A stretch of DNA of 64,000 nt from Zunongwangia sp. HGR-M22 (lineage in GTDB: Bacteria; Bacteroidota; Bacteroidia; Flavobacteriales; Flavobacteriaceae), in contig NZ_CP115159.1 of NCBI RefSeq assembly GCF_027594425.1, positions 62,001-126,000 on the forward strand, given 5' to 3'. Positions 55,532 through 64,000 of this stretch are shown here, one piece after another. The position numbers were made by a program, and so were the translations under genes. The first letter of the stretch is position 1. Every line of letters begins with the position of its first letter. The notes under the pieces are model-generated. The model worked only from the letters and a program-made list of their open reading frames with translations, made no database searches and had not been told where the DNA came from.

Positions 55532-56878
55532 ATGCAACTGAAGAATGCGAACATACTGGTTATAGACGACGATCCCGATGTATTAACTGCATTGCGCATC
55601 ATGCTGAAATCTTTGGCGAATAAAGTAGTTACCGAAAAGAATCCGAATAATATTACTTCACTTTTAGAGCAAGAAAAATTTGATTTAGTAATTCTTGATA
55701 TGAACTTCAACGGAGTCGTAAATACCGGTAACGAAGGGATTTTTTGGCTTAATAAAATCAAACAAATCGATAAAAAAGTAGATGTTATCCTAATTACCGC
55801 TTATGCCGATATCGATTTGGCGATTCGATCGCTAAAAAAAGGAGCTTCAGATTTTTTGGTGAAACCCTGGAAGAATCAAAAAGTGATCGATGCATTAAAA
55901 GCGCTAGTTGAAAAAAAATCGTTAAAACCACAAATATCGAGACCTACTGCTGCCGGAAATAAAATTATCGGCGAAAGTGAAGAAATGCAGCTGGTTTTTG
56001 AGAAGCTCAAAAAAGTTGCACCTACAGATGCCAATGTTTTGATTTTGGGTGAAAATGGTACCGGTAAAGATTTGGTTGCCCGAGCGGTACACGATCAATC
56101 CCTTCGGAAAAATAAGCCTTTCGTAAAAGTAGATGTGGGTGCGCTGACGGAGAGTTTATTTGAAAGTGAACTTTTTGGATATAAAAAAGGAGCATTTACC
56201 GATGCGCGTGAAGATCGAAAAGGACGTTTTGAAGCGGCCAACGGCGGTACACTTTTTCTAGATGAAATAGGGAATATTAGTTTACGCCAGCAGGCAAGAT
56301 TGCTTACGGTTTTACAAAACCGAACGATTACGCCCTTAGGGTCCAACGAAAATATTCCAATCGATATTCGATTAATTTGTGCTACAAATTTAGAATTGAG
56401 TGATCTGGCTGATGAGAATACATTCAGGAAAGATTTGATTTATCGAATCAATACCGTAGATTTTATGGTGCCGCCACTTCGCGATCGCGGTACCGATATT
56501 ACATTGCTAAGCCGATATTTTACAGATCTATATGCTGAAAAATATTTTAAAGTACCGTTTTCAATTGATAAAGAATTTTTTAGTAAGCTGAAATCACATA
56601 CTTTTCCCGGGAACGTTCGGGAACTTCAGTATGTTATAGAAAGGGCGGTAATAATGGCCGATAATGATACTCTTACTGCGGAAGATCTGGTATTTTCTGG
56701 ATTAGAAAAATCGATATCCACTTCAAGCGGAATTCAGGAAACAAATCTCGAAACCGTAGAGAAGAAAACCATCCTGAAGGTGATCGAAAAAAACAAAGGA
56801 AATATCTCTAAATCGGCTAAAGAATTAGGGATTACAAGGGCAGCTTTGTATCGCAGACTTAATAAATATGACTTATAA
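55532..56878 (+). CDS. NtrC-type response regulator (sigma-54 activator family)
   Basis: A 448-residue regulator. The receiver domain (about 1-120) has Asp56 in LVILDMNFNG and Lys in LVKPW. The AAA+ domain (about 145-375) has Walker A GENGTGKD, Walker B-like GGTLFLDEIGN and arginine-finger region VRELQYVIERA. The sigma-54 loop, normally GAFTGA, reads GAFTDA (220-225). The C-terminal Fis-type helix-turn-helix (about 405-448) is GNISKSAKELGITRAALYRR. It overlaps the histidine-kinase gene by 11 bp and diverges from the efflux operon it probably controls. Confidence 0.93.
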   Translation: MQLKNANILVIDDDPDVLTALRIMLKSLANKVVTEKNPNNITSLLEQEKFDLVILDMNFNGVVNTGNEGIFWLNKIKQIDKKVDVILITAYADIDLAIRSLKKGASDFLVKPWKNQKVIDALKALVEKKSLKPQISRPTAAGNKIIGESEEMQLVFEKLKKVAPTDANVLILGENGTGKDLVARAVHDQSLRKNKPFVKVDVGALTESLFESELFGYKKGAFTDAREDRKGRFEAANGGTLFLDEIGNISLRQQARLLTVLQNRTITPLGSNENIPIDIRLICATNLELSDLADENTFRKDLIYRINTVDFMVPPLRDRGTDITLLSRYFTDLYAEKYFKVPFSIDKEFFSKLKSHTFPGNVRELQYVIERAVIMADNDTLTAEDLVFSGLEKSISTSSGIQETNLETVEKKTILKVIEKNKGNISKSAKELGITRAALYRRLNKYDL

Positions 56879-58220
56879 AAAATACAGTTTAGGCGTTTTG
56901 CTAAGACTGCTGATTTTAACGGGGTCTTTAACTGCCGTTGCTTTTGGGATAAGTCTGCACCAAATAGCATTGATCATTGTAGGAGCAATCCTGGCTTTGG
57001 TGGTATTTTATAACCTGTATAAATTTATCACCCGTCGTTTTATAGCGATGGACGATTTTTTTGAATCGGTTAAATACAACGATTTTTCCAGACGTTTTGT
57101 AAGCAAAGGAGCACCTGAGGATTTGTCTCGACTTCATGAGGGTTTCAATTTGATAAATGATAAAATTCGGGAGATTAATTCCAATAAGGAAGCACAGTAT
57201 CTTTATCTTCAGAAAATATTAGAAATGGTAGATGTTGGCATCATTTCTTATAATCAAAAAACAGGCGATGTGCTTTGGGCGAACGAGGCAATCAAGAAAA
57301 CCCTGAGTATCCCATCCTTCAAAAATATAAAATTTCTTAAAAGCCGAAAACCGAAATTATTCGAGACCATTTTTGAAATGAGCCATCTTACCGGAAGTTC
57401 TATAAGCATTAATGTAAATGGTGAAAAGATAAAAGTATTGGTTTCTGAAACGGTTTTTTATGAAAACGAACATTCATTTAAGATCATTTTACTTCAAAAT
57501 ATTGATGAAACCCTTAATCAAAATGAATCTGAAGCCTGGAAAAAGTTACTGAGTGTGATGACGCATGAAATCATGAATTCTATCGCACCAATTTCTTCGC
57601 TGGCCGATACTTTGCAATATCAGGTCACCGAAAACCTGAAGAATCCTGAAGAAAATACTTTAGATATTTCAGATTTAAATGAAGCGATAGGAAGTATTAA
57701 AAAGCGAAGCGAAGGATTGATGAAATTCGCTAAAACCTATCGTAGTTTAAATAAAGTCACGCATATAAACCGAAATAATGTATTTGTAGAAGATCTTTTT
57801 GCTTCGATAGAGCGGTTAATGCGACCATCATTGGCTTCTAAGAATATCGACTTATATTTTGAGCTTTCTAATCTACAACTACAAATAAAGATCGATAGTT
57901 ATCTTATCGAGCAGGTGCTAATTAATCTGATCGTGAATGCGAGAGATGCTTTACAGGAAATTGAAAATGCAGAAATCTATGTAACCGCAAAAGCAACTAC
58001 AGATGGTTACACCGTTATTAAAGTTATTGATAATGGAAATGGCATTCCGCAGGAAATCCAAGAAACGATATTTGTTCCTTTCTTCACAACAAAAAAAAAT
58101 GGTAGCGGAATCGGTTTAAGCTTATGTAAGCAAATTATGATGTTGCATAAGGGGAAAATTCAGATTCACAGTGCGCAAAATAAAGGCACGGTAATTGGAC
58201 TTTATTTTCAGAACAAATAA
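56868..58220 (+). CDS. Membrane histidine kinase partner of the NtrC-type regulator
   Basis: A 450-residue kinase with two adjacent N-terminal membrane helices (about 10-50) and almost no periplasmic loop. A PAS-like domain (about 110-215) follows. The phosphorylated His233 is in LLSVMTHEIMNSIAP, and the ATPase boxes are LIEQVLINLIVNARDAL (N), VIDNGNGIP (G1) and GSGIGLSLCKQIM (G2). The start overlaps the regulator's end by 11 bp. With such a small sensor loop it probably senses the membrane itself or stress in it, which fits an envelope efflux operon. Confidence 0.92.
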   Translation: MTYKKYSLGVLLRLLILTGSLTAVAFGISLHQIALIIVGAILALVVFYNLYKFITRRFIAMDDFFESVKYNDFSRRFVSKGAPEDLSRLHEGFNLINDKIREINSNKEAQYLYLQKILEMVDVGIISYNQKTGDVLWANEAIKKTLSIPSFKNIKFLKSRKPKLFETIFEMSHLTGSSISINVNGEKIKVLVSETVFYENEHSFKIILLQNIDETLNQNESEAWKKLLSVMTHEIMNSIAPISSLADTLQYQVTENLKNPEENTLDISDLNEAIGSIKKRSEGLMKFAKTYRSLNKVTHINRNNVFVEDLFASIERLMRPSLASKNIDLYFELSNLQLQIKIDSYLIEQVLINLIVNARDALQEIENAEIYVTAKATTDGYTVIKVIDNGNGIPQEIQETIFVPFFTTKKNGSGIGLSLCKQIMMLHKGKIQIHSAQNKGTVIGLYFQNK

Positions 58221-58402
58221 ATAGCAGCTTGTTTAAACCTTACTTATTGAGAAAACTAAATCGTTGTATTGGAATTTGAGCGACTTATTAGGGTGATTCA
58301 ACGAAAAAAAAGATTAGAAGGCTTTGGATTAAGTAGTTTTGTGTCCTGAAATAAAACCTTTGTTAGTTGTTTTGCGTAAATTTAATTAGGTACTATAAAT
58401 AT

Positions 58403-58654
58403 ATGAAGAATAGAATTACTATATTTTTTTTATTTATGAATTCAATGTTATTCGCTCAAGCGGAAGTTGATGATTGTACTACTTGTCCTCCTAATTATGT
58501 ATGTTATGAGGGCTCATGCATTCCTAACTCAGGAGGCCCGCCACCACCAGGATTGGACGCTCCTATAGACAAAGAAATTCCGTTTACGCTTTTTGCAGGA
58601 TTGGTATTCGGAGCGATGTATGTTTATAAAACAAAGTCTAAGAGAGTTCAGTAA
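58403..58654 (+). CDS. Small exported protein with PID-CTERM-like tail
   Basis: An 83-residue protein with a signal peptide (about 1-18, ending LFAQ) and a Cys-rich stretch (DCTTCPPNYVCYEGSC, four cysteines). A Pro-rich turn leads to GLDAPIDKEIPF, a C-terminal membrane helix and a basic end (YKTKSKRVQ). Gly/Pro-rich PID followed by a helix and basic tail is the layout of the PID-CTERM sorting signal of Bacteroidetes. The ATG at 58403 is chosen because an earlier one (58367) would put 12 unlikely residues in front of the signal peptide. Its last 17 bp overlap the end of ribE, which is convergent. Confidence 0.65.
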   Translation: MKNRITIFFLFMNSMLFAQAEVDDCTTCPPNYVCYEGSCIPNSGGPPPPGLDAPIDKEIPFTLFAGLVFGAMYVYKTKSKRVQ

Positions 58655-59225
58655 TCCTTTTAACATACTTACCAATAACATCAAATTCTAAATTGATAAT
58701 AGAGCCTTCTTTAAGATATTTAAAAGTCGTATTCTCATAAGTATAAGGGATAATTGCTACAGAGAAAGAGTTTCTTTTAGAATTAACCACCGTAAGACTT
58801 ACTCCGTTTACGGTAATTGAACCTTTTTCAATAGTAATATTATTCAATTTTGGATCGTATTCAAAAGTAAATTGCCAGCTTCCATCGATCTCTTTAACTT
58901 CAATACATTTCGCTGTTTGGTCTACATGGCCCTGTACGATATGGCCGTCTAAACGATCGCCAAGCTTCATTCCTCTTTCTAAATTCACAAAATCATTTTC
59001 AGCTAATGAACTTAGATTAGTTTTGTTTAGTGTTTCCTGAATAGCGGTAACAATATAGCTATAATCTTTTATTGAAACTACCGTAAGACAAACCCCGTTA
59101 TGAGCGACACTTTGGTCAATCTTTAATTCAGGAGTCATTTTTGCTTCAATTTCAATATGTAGATTAGAGCCTTCTTTTGCCAGATTCTTTATTTTTCCTA
59201 CCTCTTCTATTATCCCAGTAAACAT
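58638..59225 (-). CDS. ribE: Riboflavin synthase, alpha subunit
   Basis: A 195-residue enzyme that dismutates two 6,7-dimethyl-8-ribityllumazine molecules to riboflavin. It begins with the characteristic MFTGIIEEVGKI and has the two tandem lumazine-binding repeats: VAHNGVCLTVVSI with GDRLDGHIVQGHVDQT in the first, and ITVNGVSLTVVN in the second. An upstream in-frame ATG would add 23 residues before the MFTGI start, so the internal ATG at 59225 is chosen. It faces pdxA across a 60-bp gap. Confidence 0.95.
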   Translation of the reverse strand: MFTGIIEEVGKIKNLAKEGSNLHIEIEAKMTPELKIDQSVAHNGVCLTVVSIKDYSYIVTAIQETLNKTNLSSLAENDFVNLERGMKLGDRLDGHIVQGHVDQTAKCIEVKEIDGSWQFTFEYDPKLNNITIEKGSITVNGVSLTVVNSKRNSFSVAIIPYTYENTTFKYLKEGSIINLEFDVIGKYVKRITELS

Positions 59226-59247
59226 GTATTCTATAATATTGGTTACA

Positions 59248-59277
59248 TTTGTTATGTAAAAGTAAAATATATATTTG
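59248..59277 (+). promoter_or_regulatory. Promoter TTTG-N18-TATATTTG for pdxA
   Basis: TTTG at 59248-59251 and TATATTTG at 59270-59277 are 18 bp apart and match the Bacteroidetes consensus well. The -7 box ends only 8 bp before the pdxA ATG, so the mRNA would have almost no leader. Confidence 0.65.
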
Positions 59278-59285
59278 AAGGAAGT

Positions 59286-60332
59286 ATGAAACATCCTAAA
59301 AAGATAAAACTAGGAATTAGTATAGGTGATTTGAATGGTATTGGAAGTGAGATTGTACTTAAAACATTCGATGATTCAAGAATGTTAGAATTTTGTACTC
59401 CCGTCATATTTGCCTCTACCAAAATTATTTCATTTTTAAAGAAAAAGTATAAACTCGGAATCAACTTTCAGGGTATTGATAATGCGGAAGAAGTTATCGA
59501 TGGTAAAATTAACATCGTAAATGTATGGAAAGAAAGCGTAACTATAAATTTTGGAGAAGAAGATTTAAAAGTTGGGGAATATGCTTTTAAATCTCTGGAA
59601 GCTGCGACTGAAGCTTTAAAGAACGATAAAATTGACGCTCTTGTAACTGCGCCAATTAATAAACACACTATCCAGTCAGAAAAATTTAATTTTCCAGGAC
59701 ATACCGATTATTTGGCGAAAGAATTACAAGGAGAAAGTCTTATGCTAATGATTACAGACGATTTAAAAGTCGGACTACTTACTGATCATGTGGCATTAAA
59801 GGATATTGCTGAAGTAATTACTCCGGAATTAATTAAAAAGAAAATTAGAATTATTCAGCAAACTTTAAAACAGGATTTTAGAATTCGGAAGCCAAAAATA
59901 GCTGTTTTAGGGATTAATCCACATAGCGGAGATAATGGGGTGATTGGTAAAGAAGATGAAGAAGTTTTAAAACCTACACTTAATGAGTTTCGAGAAAAAG
60001 GGGAGTTGGTTTACGGGCCATTTTCAGCCGACAGCTTTTTTGGCTCTAAAAATTATAAAAATTTTGATGCCGTAATAGCTTCATATCACGATCAGGGATT
60101 AATACCATTTAAAACACTTTCTTTTGGACGCGGTGTAAATTTCACTGCAGGGCTAAGTAAAGTGAGAACTTCACCAGATCATGGAACGGCCTTCGAAATT
60201 GCTGGAACAAACTCAGCCAATATAAGTTCGTTTAAGGAAGCTGTATTTAAGGCAATTGAGATTTCTAGCTGTAGAAATGAGTATATGGAATTAACTGAAA
60301 ATCCATTAAAAAGGCAGAGTAAAAAGATATAA
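59286..60332 (+). CDS. pdxA: 4-hydroxythreonine-4-phosphate dehydrogenase
   Basis: A 348-residue enzyme of vitamin B6 synthesis that oxidises 4-phosphohydroxy-L-threonine. GISIGDLNGIGSEI (start), VTAPINKHTI with FPGHTDYLA (substrate and metal His), and the C-terminal SYHDQGLIPFKTL and RTSPDHGTAFEIAG are all standard PdxA motifs. Length is normal for the family. It sits between ribE and the DUF177/rpmF/fabH/acc cluster, an arrangement common in Flavobacteria. Confidence 0.96.
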   Translation: MKHPKKIKLGISIGDLNGIGSEIVLKTFDDSRMLEFCTPVIFASTKIISFLKKKYKLGINFQGIDNAEEVIDGKINIVNVWKESVTINFGEEDLKVGEYAFKSLEAATEALKNDKIDALVTAPINKHTIQSEKFNFPGHTDYLAKELQGESLMLMITDDLKVGLLTDHVALKDIAEVITPELIKKKIRIIQQTLKQDFRIRKPKIAVLGINPHSGDNGVIGKEDEEVLKPTLNEFREKGELVYGPFSADSFFGSKNYKNFDAVIASYHDQGLIPFKTLSFGRGVNFTAGLSKVRTSPDHGTAFEIAGTNSANISSFKEAVFKAIEISSCRNEYMELTENPLKRQSKKI

Positions 60333-60375
60333 ACAAAAAATTGTTTATAAAAAGCTTTTAGTTTATTTTATTTTT

Positions 60376-60383
60376 TATCTTTG
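60376..60383 (+). promoter_or_regulatory. -7 box TATCTTTG upstream of the DUF177/rpmF cluster
   Basis: TATCTTTG followed by CAGCCGC is a perfect TAnnTTTG match about 45 bp before the DUF177 start. The -33 half is only a T-rich stretch. Confidence 0.65.
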
Positions 60384-60427
60384 CAGCCGCCTTTGTAAAA
60401 GGGCGAAAACTCAAAACTGAGGACGAC

Positions 60428-60961
60428 ATGAGGAAAATGAAAGCCTATACGATCCCTTTTGTGGGGTTAAAGCTTGGAAAGCACCAGTTTGAGTACAAGA
60501 TTGACAATGAGTTCTTTGAGCATTTTGAGTACGAAGAGTTTAATAATGCCGATGTTAAAGTCGACTTATTATTCGAAAAGAAAACCACAATGATGGAGCT
60601 TACTTTTGAAGCTTCAGGAACAGTAAATGTAAATTGTGACATTACAAACGAGCCTTACGACCAGCCAATAGACAGTAGTTTATTTTTGGTTATTAAATTT
60701 GGCGAAGAGTTTAATGATGACAATGAGGATTTGCTAATCATACCACATGGTGAGTTTGAAGTAAACGTACAGCAATATATTTACGAACTAATTGTTCTTG
60801 CAGTTCCTGCAAAAAAGATTCATCCTGGAGTAGAAGACGGGAGCTTAAAATCTGACGTGTTGGAAAAACTGGAAGAGTTAAGCTTGGGCAGTAAAGAAAA
60901 GAAAGATGGGGACGATATTGATCCCCGATGGGATAAATTAAAAAATTTACTAAACGATTAA
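60428..60961 (+). CDS. DUF177 protein (YceD-like)
   Basis: A 177-residue acidic cytoplasmic protein encoded directly before rpmF, as YceD/DUF177 proteins are in most bacteria. Family features include the VNVNCDITNEPYDQPID segment and the DPRWDKLKNLL ending. Its partner in other bacteria is 23S rRNA or ribosome assembly; here the zinc-type Cys pairs of some family members are absent (a single Cys in NVNCDIT). 13 bp separate it from rpmF. Confidence 0.9.
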   Translation: MRKMKAYTIPFVGLKLGKHQFEYKIDNEFFEHFEYEEFNNADVKVDLLFEKKTTMMELTFEASGTVNVNCDITNEPYDQPIDSSLFLVIKFGEEFNDDNEDLLIIPHGEFEVNVQQYIYELIVLAVPAKKIHPGVEDGSLKSDVLEKLEELSLGSKEKKDGDDIDPRWDKLKNLLND

Positions 60962-60974
60962 ATAATAGTAAGCC

Positions 60975-61172
60975 ATGGCACATCCAAAGAGAAAGGTATC
61001 TAAAACCAGAAGGGATAAAAGAAGAACTCATTACAAAGCGACAGCACCAAAGATCGCTACAGATCCTACGACTGGTGAGGCACATTTATATCACAGAGCG
61101 CACTGGCACGAAGGTAAATTATACTACCGTGGCCAGGTGTTAATTGATAACACTGAAGAAGTAGAAGCTTAA
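60975..61172 (+). CDS. rpmF: 50S ribosomal protein L32
   Basis: A 65-residue very basic protein beginning [20 protein letters not shown], followed by [11 protein letters not shown], typical of Bacteroidetes L32. There is no Cys in the sequence, so the zinc ribbon of other L32 proteins is missing and this is the zinc-free form. It is co-transcribed with the DUF177 gene and followed by a terminator. Confidence 0.97.
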   Translation: MAHPKRKVSKTRRDKRRTHYKATAPKIATDPTTGEAHLYHRAHWHEGKLYYRGQVLIDNTEEVEA

Positions 61173-61203
61173 TTTTGATTAGGGCTTCAAAGAAATATAT
61201 AGA

Positions 61204-61227
61204 AACTCTCACAACGTGGGAGTTTTT
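61204..61227 (+). terminator. Terminator after rpmF
   Basis: AACTCTCAC pairs with GTGGGAGTT (one G-T) over a 3-nt loop and is followed by T residues. Confidence 0.8.
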
Positions 61228-61235
61228 TGTTTTTA

Positions 61236-61266
61236 GTTGATTAAGTCCCAAAAAGACCTTAATTTG
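61236..61266 (+). promoter_or_regulatory. Promoter GTTG-N19-TTAATTTG for fabH
   Basis: GTTG at 61236-61239 and TTAATTTG at 61259-61266 are exactly 19 bp apart, close to the consensus. They lie after the rpmF terminator and about 85 bp before the fabH start, so fabH-accB-accC has its own promoter. Confidence 0.6.
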
Positions 61267-61351
61267 CACCCCTGTTTACAGAAATTTTAGTACATTTCTC
61301 TAATTGTTTGTACACTAACCAGCTGCAAACAAGGTGTATAAATTCAATTCT

Positions 61352-62347
61352 ATGAATAAAATCACAGCAGCCATAACAGCTGTAGGTGGCTATGTGCCAG
61401 AAGATGTGTTGACCAACAAAATGTTGGAGGAGATGGTAGAAACCAATGACGAATGGATTACTACCAGAACTGGAATTAAGGAAAGAAGAATTTTAAAAGA
61501 CCCCAATAAAGGAACTTCATATTTAGGGATTCAGGCAGCTAAAGACCTTATCAATAAATCTGGTTTAAACCCTGAAGAAATCGATATGGTAATATTGGCT
61601 TCTGCAACACCAGATATGCCGGTGGCTGCAACAGGAGTTCATGTAGCTTCAGAAATTGGCGCCGTTAACGCATTTTCCTACGATTTACAGGCAGCCTGTT
61701 CAGGCTTTTTATATGCAATGTCCACAGGTGCGGCCTATATAGAATCTGGCCGTTACAAAAAAGTATTGGTTATAGGAGCAGATAAAATGTCTTCTATTAT
61801 TGATTATACAGATAGGACAACCTGCATTATATTTGGCGATGGAGCCGGAGCTGTATTAATGGAGCCCAACGAAGATGGTTATGGTCTTCAAGATGAAATT
61901 TTAAGAAGTGATTCAATTGGTAGAAATTCTCTCAGAATAGAGGCTGGCGGTTCTTTATTACCTCCCTCTGAAGAGACTATCGCTAAAAAGCTACACTACG
62001 TAAAACAAGACGGTAAAACGGTATTTAAATATGCTGTTTCTAACATGGCCGGTGTAAGTGCTCAGATTATGGAGCGTAATAATTTGACTAATGAAGATGT
62101 TGATTGGCTTATTGCCCATCAGGCCAATAAAAGAATTATTGGCGCTACTGCAAGTAGAATGGGAGTTGTAGATGAAAAAGTACTAATGAATATTGAAAGA
62201 TATGGTAATACAACTTCTGCTACACTACCTTTGTTGCTTAGTGATTACGAAAAGAAATTTAAAAAAGGAGATAATCTAATATTTGCATCATTTGGAGGTG
62301 GTTTCACATGGGGAGCTACGTATCTAAAATGGGCTTATAATTCTTAA
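61352..62347 (+). CDS. fabH: Beta-ketoacyl-ACP synthase III
   Basis: A 331-residue enzyme that starts fatty-acid synthesis by condensing acetyl-CoA with malonyl-ACP. The catalytic Cys116 is in QAACSGFLYA, the His is in WLIAHQANKRI and the Asn is in YGNTTSATLPL, giving a complete Cys-His-Asn triad. An earlier in-frame ATG at 61334 would add 6 residues before the family's usual start, so 61352 is preferred. 18 bp separate it from accB. Confidence 0.95.
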   Translation: MNKITAAITAVGGYVPEDVLTNKMLEEMVETNDEWITTRTGIKERRILKDPNKGTSYLGIQAAKDLINKSGLNPEEIDMVILASATPDMPVAATGVHVASEIGAVNAFSYDLQAACSGFLYAMSTGAAYIESGRYKKVLVIGADKMSSIIDYTDRTTCIIFGDGAGAVLMEPNEDGYGLQDEILRSDSIGRNSLRIEAGGSLLPPSEETIAKKLHYVKQDGKTVFKYAVSNMAGVSAQIMERNNLTNEDVDWLIAHQANKRIIGATASRMGVVDEKVLMNIERYGNTTSATLPLLLSDYEKKFKKGDNLIFASFGGGFTWGATYLKWAYNS

Positions 62348-62365
62348 AATAACACCCTTATTATT

Positions 62366-62869
62366 ATGGATTTAAAAGAAATTCAGAATTTAATAAAGTT
62401 TGTTGCCAAGTCTGGTGCCAGTGAGGTAAAGCTGGAGACCGGTGATGTGAAAATCACGATTAGAACAGGCTCAGACGAAAAAGAAACTACTGTTGTGCAA
62501 CAAGTGCCAATGGGTGGCCAAGTACAACCACAAATGCCGGTACAACAACAAGCACCTGCACCTGCGGCACCGCAAGAAACGGCAGCGCCTAAAGAGGAAG
62601 CAAAACCTGCTGAAGATGATAATGCTAAATATATTACCGTAAAATCTCCTATCATAGGAACTTTTTACCGTAAGCCTTCACCAGATAAGCCTGTATTTGC
62701 AGAAGTAGGTGATACTATAAAAGAAGGTGATGTACTTTGTGTGATAGAGGCAATGAAACTTTTCAATGAAATTGAAAGTGAAGTTTCTGGTAAAATCGTA
62801 AAAGTATTGGTAGACGATTCGTCACCGGTAGAGTTCGATCAGCCTTTATTCTTAGTAGATCCTTCTTAA
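62366..62869 (+). CDS. accB: Biotin carboxyl carrier protein of acetyl-CoA carboxylase
   Basis: A 167-residue protein. An N-terminal domain (MDLKEIQNLIKFVAKSGASE) is followed by a Pro/Ala/Gln-rich linker (about 50-85) and the C-terminal biotinyl domain, with the biotinylated Lys131 in VIEAMKLFNE. It carries the carboxyl group to the transferase in malonyl-CoA synthesis. It precedes accC by about 50 bp. Confidence 0.97.
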   Translation: MDLKEIQNLIKFVAKSGASEVKLETGDVKITIRTGSDEKETTVVQQVPMGGQVQPQMPVQQQAPAPAAPQETAAPKEEAKPAEDDNAKYITVKSPIIGTFYRKPSPDKPVFAEVGDTIKEGDVLCVIEAMKLFNEIESEVSGKIVKVLVDDSSPVEFDQPLFLVDPS

Positions 62870-62921
62870 TTCTTGCCAATTTTTGTACAGAGATTTTTCT
62901 CTGTAAATAAAAACCACAGGT

Positions 62922-64000
62922 ATGTTCAAAAAAATATTAATTGCCAATAGGGGAGAGATCGCAATGCGTATTATCCGTACTTGTAAAGAGATGGGGATAA
63001 AAACGGTGGCGGTTTATTCTACTGCCGATGCAGAAAGTCTTCATGTAAGATTTGCAGATGAAGCAGTATGTATAGGACCTCCTCAAAGTAATTTGTCTTA
63101 TTTAAAGATTGCGAATATCATATCGGCAGCAGAAATAACTAATGCTGATGCTATTCACCCAGGATACGGTTTCCTTTCAGAAAATGCTAAGTTTTCTAAG
63201 ATTTGTGAAGAACACGACATTAAATTTATTGGTGCTTCTGCAGAGATGATTAGCAAAATGGGGGATAAAGCTACTGCTAAAGCTACAATGAAAGCTGCAG
63301 GAGTTCCTTGCGTTCCGGGATCTGAAGGGATCTTAAAAGATTACGACGAATGTCTAAAATTAGCTAAAGAAATAGGTTTTCCTGTAATGCTTAAAGCTAC
63401 TGCCGGCGGTGGTGGTAAAGGAATGCGTGCTGTTTGGAAAGAAGAAAATCTTCAGGCAGCCTGGGATTCTGCACGTCAGGAAGCAGGAGCTGCTTTCGGA
63501 AATGACGGTATGTATATGGAGAAACTTATCGAAGAGCCTCGACATATCGAAATTCAGGTAATTGGTGATCAAACTGGTAAAGCCTGTCACCTTTCAGAAA
63601 GAGACTGTTCTGTACAACGTCGTCACCAAAAATTAACCGAGGAAACTCCATCTCCTTTTATGACGCCAAAGTTGCGTAAGCAAATGGGAGAAGCAGCAGT
63701 AAAAGCAGCAGAATTCATTAAATATGAAGGTGCTGGTACGGTAGAATTTTTAGTGGATAAACACCGTAAGTTCTATTTTATGGAGATGAATACTCGTATT
63801 CAGGTAGAGCATCCAATTACAGAGCAAGTGATCGATTACGACCTAATTCGTGAACAAATTTTAGTGGCAGCAGGAATTCCTATTTCAGGGAAGAACTACG
63901 AGCCGCAATTACATTCTATCGAATGTCGTATCAATGCTGAAGATCCCTACAATGGCTTTAGACCATCACCAGGAAAGATCGAGACATTGCATACACCAGG
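62922..64000 (+). CDS. accC: Biotin carboxylase of acetyl-CoA carboxylase, 5' part
   Basis: The frame begins [20 protein letters not shown] and stays open to the window edge, giving 359 residues of a normally about 450-residue enzyme. ATP-grasp features are clear: the glycine-rich loop [14 protein letters not shown], the HIEIQV strand, [12 protein letters not shown], and the metal-binding [14 protein letters not shown]. It follows accB in the standard order and completes the ATP-dependent carboxylation half reaction. The C-terminal part is outside the window. Confidence 0.97.
   Translation, partial: MFKKILIANRGEIAMRIIRTCKEMGIKTVAVYSTADAESLHVRFADEAVCIGPPQSNLSYLKIANIISAAEITNADAIHPGYGFLSENAKFSKICEEHDIKFIGASAEMISKMGDKATAKATMKAAGVPCVPGSEGILKDYDECLKLAKEIGFPVMLKATAGGGGKGMRAVWKEENLQAAWDSARQEAGAAFGNDGMYMEKLIEEPRHIEIQVIGDQTGKACHLSERDCSVQRRHQKLTEETPSPFMTPKLRKQMGEAAVKAAEFIKYEGAGTVEFLVDKHRKFYFMEMNTRIQVEHPITEQVIDYDLIREQILVAAGIPISGKNYEPQLHSIECRINAEDPYNGFRPSPGKIETLHTP

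Overview
The window looks like a low-GC marine or soil flavobacterium (Bacteroidetes, Flavobacteriaceae; Zunongwangia, Gramella or Salegentibacter-like is my guess). Supporting signs are SusC/SusD pairs, GG-leader peptides, LytTR regulators, a PID-CTERM-type small protein, starts without Shine-Dalgarno sequences, and promoters of the TTTG-N19-TAnnTTTG type.

Bases 1 to about 28393 read as the right part of an integrated mobile element. It opens with the C-terminal part of a conjugative coupling protein (VirD4/TraG-like) and a small winged-helix-like protein. It closes with a tyrosine recombinase (26906-28126, minus) beside a displaced tRNA 3' fragment with a CAT anticodon (28349-28393), which I read as the right attachment site. 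Cargo in order: a LytTR response regulator and its LytS-type kinase; a HExxHxxGxxH metalloprotease followed by SusC and SusD; two lipoproteins, one an M48-like peptidase; a Fic protein behind repeated palindromes; an orphan LytTR regulator lacking the phosphoacceptor Asp; a small acidic lipoprotein; a TPR/lipoprotein histidine kinase with a LuxR-type regulator; a TonB-dependent outer-membrane protein; and a compact RiPP locus. The RiPP locus has two tandem GG-leader precursor peptides (58 and 59 aa, too short for routine gene calling), a radical SAM/SPASM maturase with a long C-terminal extension, and a C39-peptidase ABC exporter. It is the best candidate for an undescribed system.

Bases 28400-37900 are a worn chromosomal stretch: a lipocalin-like lipoprotein with an apparent poly-A frameshift, a SusD C-terminal fragment without SusC, GH97, GH2 and GH43 glycosidases (remains of a polysaccharide utilisation locus), a GNAT acetyltransferase, and a decayed solute-binding-protein gene.

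Bases 37960-58220 hold a minus-strand efflux-type operon: adaptor, ATPase, six consecutive MacB/FtsX-type permeases, second ATPase. It diverges from an NtrC-type regulator and histidine kinase pair.

Bases 58400 to the end are ordinary core genome: a PID-CTERM-like small protein, ribE (minus), pdxA, then the DUF177/rpmF/fabH/accB/accC cluster, with accC running off the window end. No rRNA, complete tRNA, CRISPR array or intact insertion sequence was seen.
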